From NCBI GenBank assembly GCA_023229045.1, contig JALOAB010000004.1, positions 1 through 36,717 of the forward strand: a stretch of 36,717 bases of DNA, written 5' to 3'. A model generated the notes under the pieces. That model did not search any database. It was not told where the DNA came from and saw only the letters and a program-made list of their open reading frames with translations. Below, piece after piece: positions 33,483 through 36,717 of the stretch. Position 1 is the stretch's first letter, and every line of letters starts with the position of its first letter. This DNA comes from Fidelibacterota bacterium. GTDB lineage: Bacteria > Fidelibacterota > UBA2242. The translations under genes and the position numbers were made by a program.

Positions 33483-34244
33483 TTATTGAACTGTAAAATA
33501 TCCCCAATAGGATTCAGAACCAGCTTCATTTTCGCGGTCCAATGCCGAAACGATATCTATCCGCCAGCGGTAACTGACACCGCTACTCAATTCAGATTGA
33601 GCCAGATAAAATACATCAGGGCTTCCATAAACCAGACTTTGAATATCACCTGAATAATTTTGCGGGGTGAGTGCCGATATCCAGATCACCCGGTTCGGAT
33701 TAAACTGTTCCACTCTGATAACATATTCGGAAGCGGCGGAAGTCGGGTCTGACCATTTAAAGGTTGGTTTCACCTGCGAAACGGTGCCGGAAATCGGTTC
33801 GTATAAGTTAATTTTCTGAAGTAATTTATACCCAAGCGTATCCGAACGCGGACTGAGATTGCCAGCCTGATCGACCGCCCGCAGGAAATAGTAATACGGT
33901 ATTCCGATCGAGACATTATCATCAATGTAAGTATTGACCGCCCCGACGTTAATAATAGCGCGCACTTCTTCTAACAGATTAAATTTTTCCTCAATGCTTT
34001 CACTCGCCCGATAGATCCGATAATTTTCGATATCATCATCCTCGCCGGTATACCATTCCAACAAGATAACATCGCCCCCCGGATCGGCATCAATTCCACT
34101 TTCAGTAGTGTCATAGGGTGTGGACTTAGGCACCCATTCGGGTTTCGCGGGAGGATTCGGATCCTCCAGGCTTGGATCACAGGCGTTAAGTAGTAGTATC
34201 ATAGCCGTAGCCGACATTATCACGCGTACCATCGCTCCCATCAT
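33483..34244 (-). CDS. Lipoprotein with fibronectin type III-like domains
   Basis: 253 residues. The signal peptide ends in the lipobox LLNAC, so C22 is the probable lipidated cysteine. Two fibronectin-type beta-sandwich units follow (ILLEWYTGEDDDIENYRIYRA and, after YEPISGTVSQVKPTFKWSDP, a second). The start ATG overlaps the stop of the PorV-like gene (TAATG), indicating translational coupling. No catalytic motif is seen; a surface or periplasmic structural role is an inference. Confidence 0.72.
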   Translation of the reverse strand: MMGAMVRVIMSATAMILLLNACDPSLEDPNPPAKPEWVPKSTPYDTTESGIDADPGGDVILLEWYTGEDDDIENYRIYRASESIEEKFNLLEEVRAIINVGAVNTYIDDNVSIGIPYYYFLRAVDQAGNLSPRSDTLGYKLLQKINLYEPISGTVSQVKPTFKWSDPTSAASEYVIRVEQFNPNRVIWISALTPQNYSGDIQSLVYGSPDVFYLAQSELSSGVSYRWRIDIVSALDRENEAGSESYWGYFTVQ

Positions 34245-35254
34245 TAAATGCCAATACTCATTCCGACCCGATGGCTGGCGCCGAGATCATGATTGCTAAA
34301 CGAATAGTCAAGATTGATCAGCTTCTTCATCGCTTTAAAATTTAAACCTAATCCGAGACTTAAGCCAGAATTTTTTAAGCCAGCACGTAAAGCAATGTGA
34401 TTAGCGTAAATTATTTCAAGTCCATAGCAGATTTTATCATTATAGCGGTAGTGCTTTTCCGCTCCAAAATTTATCATCAATTTCAAGGGTTTTAGCGGTT
34501 GTTCCAGTCCAAACGACAAGGCTGGTGTCAGGCGAATCCGATCCTGACTCTTGGTATTCCAATAAATTGTCGTTCCGGAAACATCTTTCAGCGCAAATCC
34601 AATGCTCATCATCCCGAGCTTGTTGACGTCCAGAAATTCTTCACCGCTAACCCTTAGACGACCGCCGATATCTATTCCCAAGCCAAATCCCTCGAGATCG
34701 AAATACTTTTTATGGATGAATTTTAAATTTATCCCGATCGGAAATTCCATATTGAACTTTGAATAGCGCCAACCCAGATCGACAATCGCCGAATTAAAAC
34801 GTGCCAGCGAGAGAAAAACCGCATTCTCGACATCGTTGAAAGTTTCGACGTCGCTGGTATAAATGCTGATCACCGAATCCCGGCGAACAGCTTTATCGGG
34901 AATCTCAACGACAATGTCAGGCAGAATGGGAATGTCGTCCACACCAAATCTGATCCAGCTTAAAGCCAGCGAATAATGCTGACCAGTCGGTATCGCCAAA
35001 CCGATATAGTTATGATCTGCCAGCCCAAATTGCGATGTGTACATCAGTCCCAATCGCGCCTTTTTTACATAGCTTATTCCGGAAGGATTACTCATGAATG
35101 CCGTCTCGGAAAAATCCAACGCTCCGATGGCATTAGCCATCGCCGAGGCACGCGCGCTGACTCCCAATTCAAGAAAAGCGTCCGCATATTCGCCGGCCTT
35201 TAACCACCCGGTCAAATTAATCACGATCAATCCAATTACCAGAATCCTCTTCAT
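34244..35254 (-). CDS. PorV/PorQ-like outer-membrane protein
   Basis: 336 residues with a signal peptide (MKRILVIGLIVINLTGWLKA). The mature start EYADAFLELGVSARASAMANAIGA and the NPSGIS motif followed by alternating beta-strands (LGLMYTSQFG, YIGLAIP, SLALSWIRFG) and a C-terminal aromatic-rich strand are typical of the PorV/PorQ group of FadL-like barrels. In Bacteroidota PorV is the shuttle of the type IX secretion system; in related phyla, homologues often sit beside C-terminal-domain proteins, as here. Overlaps the upstream gene by 4 bp (ATGA). A general outer-membrane barrel of unknown role is the alternative. Confidence 0.75.
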   Translation of the reverse strand: MKRILVIGLIVINLTGWLKAGEYADAFLELGVSARASAMANAIGALDFSETAFMSNPSGISYVKKARLGLMYTSQFGLADHNYIGLAIPTGQHYSLALSWIRFGVDDIPILPDIVVEIPDKAVRRDSVISIYTSDVETFNDVENAVFLSLARFNSAIVDLGWRYSKFNMEFPIGINLKFIHKKYFDLEGFGLGIDIGGRLRVSGEEFLDVNKLGMMSIGFALKDVSGTTIYWNTKSQDRIRLTPALSFGLEQPLKPLKLMINFGAEKHYRYNDKICYGLEIIYANHIALRAGLKNSGLSLGLGLNFKAMKKLINLDYSFSNHDLGASHRVGMSIGI

Positions 35255-36717
35255 CGCGCTTTAGCCAGTTTCCCGATCTTGGTGACAGTTTTACTACCCG
35301 ATTTGGCAGTTATTTTATAGAAGTAAATCCCATTGGCGATAAAATTGCCATCTACATCGAGACCGTCCCACATGATTTCATGGTAACCGCCTTCGTTCAT
35401 ATCCGCGCCCGATTCAAAAGTGTTATTTGAATCCAGAACCCGTATCAAGCGTCCCGAAGCGGTATAAATTTTAATTTTTAGAGTGTTCACCCGTTGGGTC
35501 AATTCGTAAATGAAAGTCGTGCGGGTCTTGAAAGGATTCGGGAAATTTCCGTAATCGATTAAGCGTAAGGCATCGCTGACAATAAAATCGACTGATTTCG
35601 TTGTACTATTACCAGCCGCGTCTTTTAGGGTCACCATCAGGGTATGCTCACCCACCGTGAGAACCGGTCTGAACTGCACCGAAAAATAGTGCCCGCTGGT
35701 AACGGTATCCGGAGTGCTCAGGTTTTCGAAAGCAATTTCATCAGCATCCAGAATCACCTTTAAGCCTTCGGCGTCAAATCGCAAGCCGTTATCATCTTCA
35801 CCGATTAGTGAAATACTCGGCCGGTCGGAAACGTATGAATTCTGGAAAAACTGCTGACCTTCCAGGTTGAGTTCAAGAGTTGGCGGGGTGGTATCCGTAT
35901 TCTTAATCAGGCTGAAAGTACCCGGCAAAGTTACCCGCGCTTTGAGCGCCTGACCTTCCGACGTACTTTCTTCCTCGTACCAGATTTGCAGGGAATTATT
36001 CCATTTACCAATTTTCAGATCGGGTAATTGACTCGGCGCAATATTGCTCAGATCGATTTTAAGACCGACTTCAAATGGCAAAACCGACCCAGTTCCGCAG
36101 GTGGCTTTCAATCCCAGAGTCGAGTACTCAGGTGACGGCGAAATCAAGCTGAATTTAGGTTGCGTGGCAATCGTCAAAGTCGTATCCGTTCGCAGAATCA
36201 AAACCGCCGAGTCGGCAACGCTTGTCGGCGCGACTGCAATTTTAAAAATCCCGGCTACCTGAACTGTATCCGATTGATTTCCGTCATATGTCGTTCCCAG
36301 TTGGGGAAGGACAGCAAAAGTATTAATTACAATTGACAAGGTTGAAACGTTATTATTCTCGCTGGATTCCGCAATTTCATTATCCGGATCGACTGAAATC
36401 CTAAAAGAAACCGTGTCGCGACCCAGAATACCCGGAAATTTTACCAAAGCGGCGCGGTTTGGTAAAAAGAGCGCCTCCTGCATTCCGAATAATTCCCAAT
36501 CCTGACCGATACGGCGTTCCGCTTTGACTTTAGTTCTTAAAGTGTCGTCGCCGCTGTTATAAATCGAAGCGATCAATTCCGGAAAATTTTGACCGCTCTG
36601 GTCAATTTTCACCGGATATAAATCCGGCGCTCTCCTGATTTTAATCGAATATGACTGGCTGACTGTTCGCCTACCATTTGAATCTAATACCACGAAGCGG
36701 ACTGCGATTAATTTACC
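35251..36717 (-). CDS. Large secreted protein with FlgD-like/T9SS-type C-terminal domain (N-terminus outside window)
   Basis: The last 488 residues of a larger protein; the frame is open to the window edge. Visible parts are a CARDB-like beta-sandwich ending SVDPDNEIAESSENNNVS (the signature segment), further Ig-like modules (TPPTLELNLEGQQFF; VGEHTLMVTLKDAAGNSTTKS) and a C-terminal FlgD-Ig/T9SS type A-like domain with GNFPNPFKTRTTFIY, VNTLKIKIYTASGRLIR, WDGLDVDGN and NGIYFYKI. Such tails direct export or anchoring at the surface. With a PorV-like gene immediately downstream, the missing part may carry a C25 (PorU/gingipain-like) peptidase domain; that cannot be checked here. Confidence 0.7.
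   Translation of the reverse strand, partial: GKLIAVRFVVLDSNGRRTVSQSYSIKIRRAPDLYPVKIDQSGQNFPELIASIYNSGDDTLRTKVKAERRIGQDWELFGMQEALFLPNRAALVKFPGILGRDTVSFRISVDPDNEIAESSENNNVSTLSIVINTFAVLPQLGTTYDGNQSDTVQVAGIFKIAVAPTSVADSAVLILRTDTTLTIATQPKFSLISPSPEYSTLGLKATCGTGSVLPFEVGLKIDLSNIAPSQLPDLKIGKWNNSLQIWYEEESTSEGQALKARVTLPGTFSLIKNTDTTPPTLELNLEGQQFFQNSYVSDRPSISLIGEDDNGLRFDAEGLKVILDADEIAFENLSTPDTVTSGHYFSVQFRPVLTVGEHTLMVTLKDAAGNSTTKSVDFIVSDALRLIDYGNFPNPFKTRTTFIYELTQRVNTLKIKIYTASGRLIRVLDSNNTFESGADMNEGGYHEIMWDGLDVDGNFIANGIYFYKITAKSGSKTVTKIGKLAKAR

Overview
The window reads as a chromosomal segment of a Gram-negative bacterium, most likely an FCB-superphylum lineage of the Calditrichota/KSB1/Zixibacteria kind. 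The reasons are a PorV-like outer-membrane protein next to a secreted protein with a FlgD/type IX-like C-terminal domain, a complete LolCDE-type lipoprotein release operon, an SLBB export protein, and an rRNA-free region dominated by mid-GC genes. This placement is inference; there is no phylogenetic marker I could align.

Layout. 1-1333 (-): 8-oxoguanine-deaminase-like amidohydrolase cut by the window edge. 1449-1521: tRNA-Met, followed by a repeat-rich spacer. 2097-4550 (+): FGGY sugar kinase and an alpha/beta hydrolase. 4516-9020 (-): envelope cluster (DUF3108-like periplasmic protein, Kdo/WaaP-like kinase, two CDP-glycerol glycerophosphotransferase-like proteins, LicC-like nucleotidyltransferase). 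9216-11541 (+): a third glycerophosphotransferase-like protein and a GT4 glycosyltransferase. 11575-12621 (-): thioredoxin-fold/TPR protein whose active-site cysteine codon is an in-frame TGA. 12796-21142 (-): oligosaccharide-use operon (GPH symporter, GH116, GH3, PfkB kinase, GH10 xylanase) behind a promoter with two LacI-type palindromes. 21335-21451 (-): possible 38-residue peptide. 21650-21820 (-): tRNA-Leu and tRNA-Cys. 21942-26480 (-): dnaK and clpC. 26638-32376 (-): lolD, two lolC/E-type permeases, lysS, and prfB with its programmed frameshift. 32447-36717 (-): Lrp regulator, SLBB protein, fibronectin-type lipoprotein, PorV-like protein and the C-terminal part of a large secreted protein.

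The most interesting signal is the candidate selenoprotein at 11575-12621: signal peptide, then a W-U-G-A-C motif (TGA at 12463-12465) in the same frame as a thioredoxin-like domain and TPR repeats, with a hairpin after the TGA at the spacing expected of a bacterial SECIS element. The window holds a second UGA recoding event, the +1 frameshift of prfB (TGA at 32305-32307), so UGA is still a normal stop here. Other noteworthy features are a polyol-phosphate-polymer-like gene set in a probable Gram-negative, two spacers built from 7-bp units (one filling the whole gap between two genes), and a well-formed regulated promoter in front of the cytoplasmic xylanase.

Most protein-coding genes are tightly packed with 4-17 bp overlaps or short gaps, and several use TTG or GTG starts.
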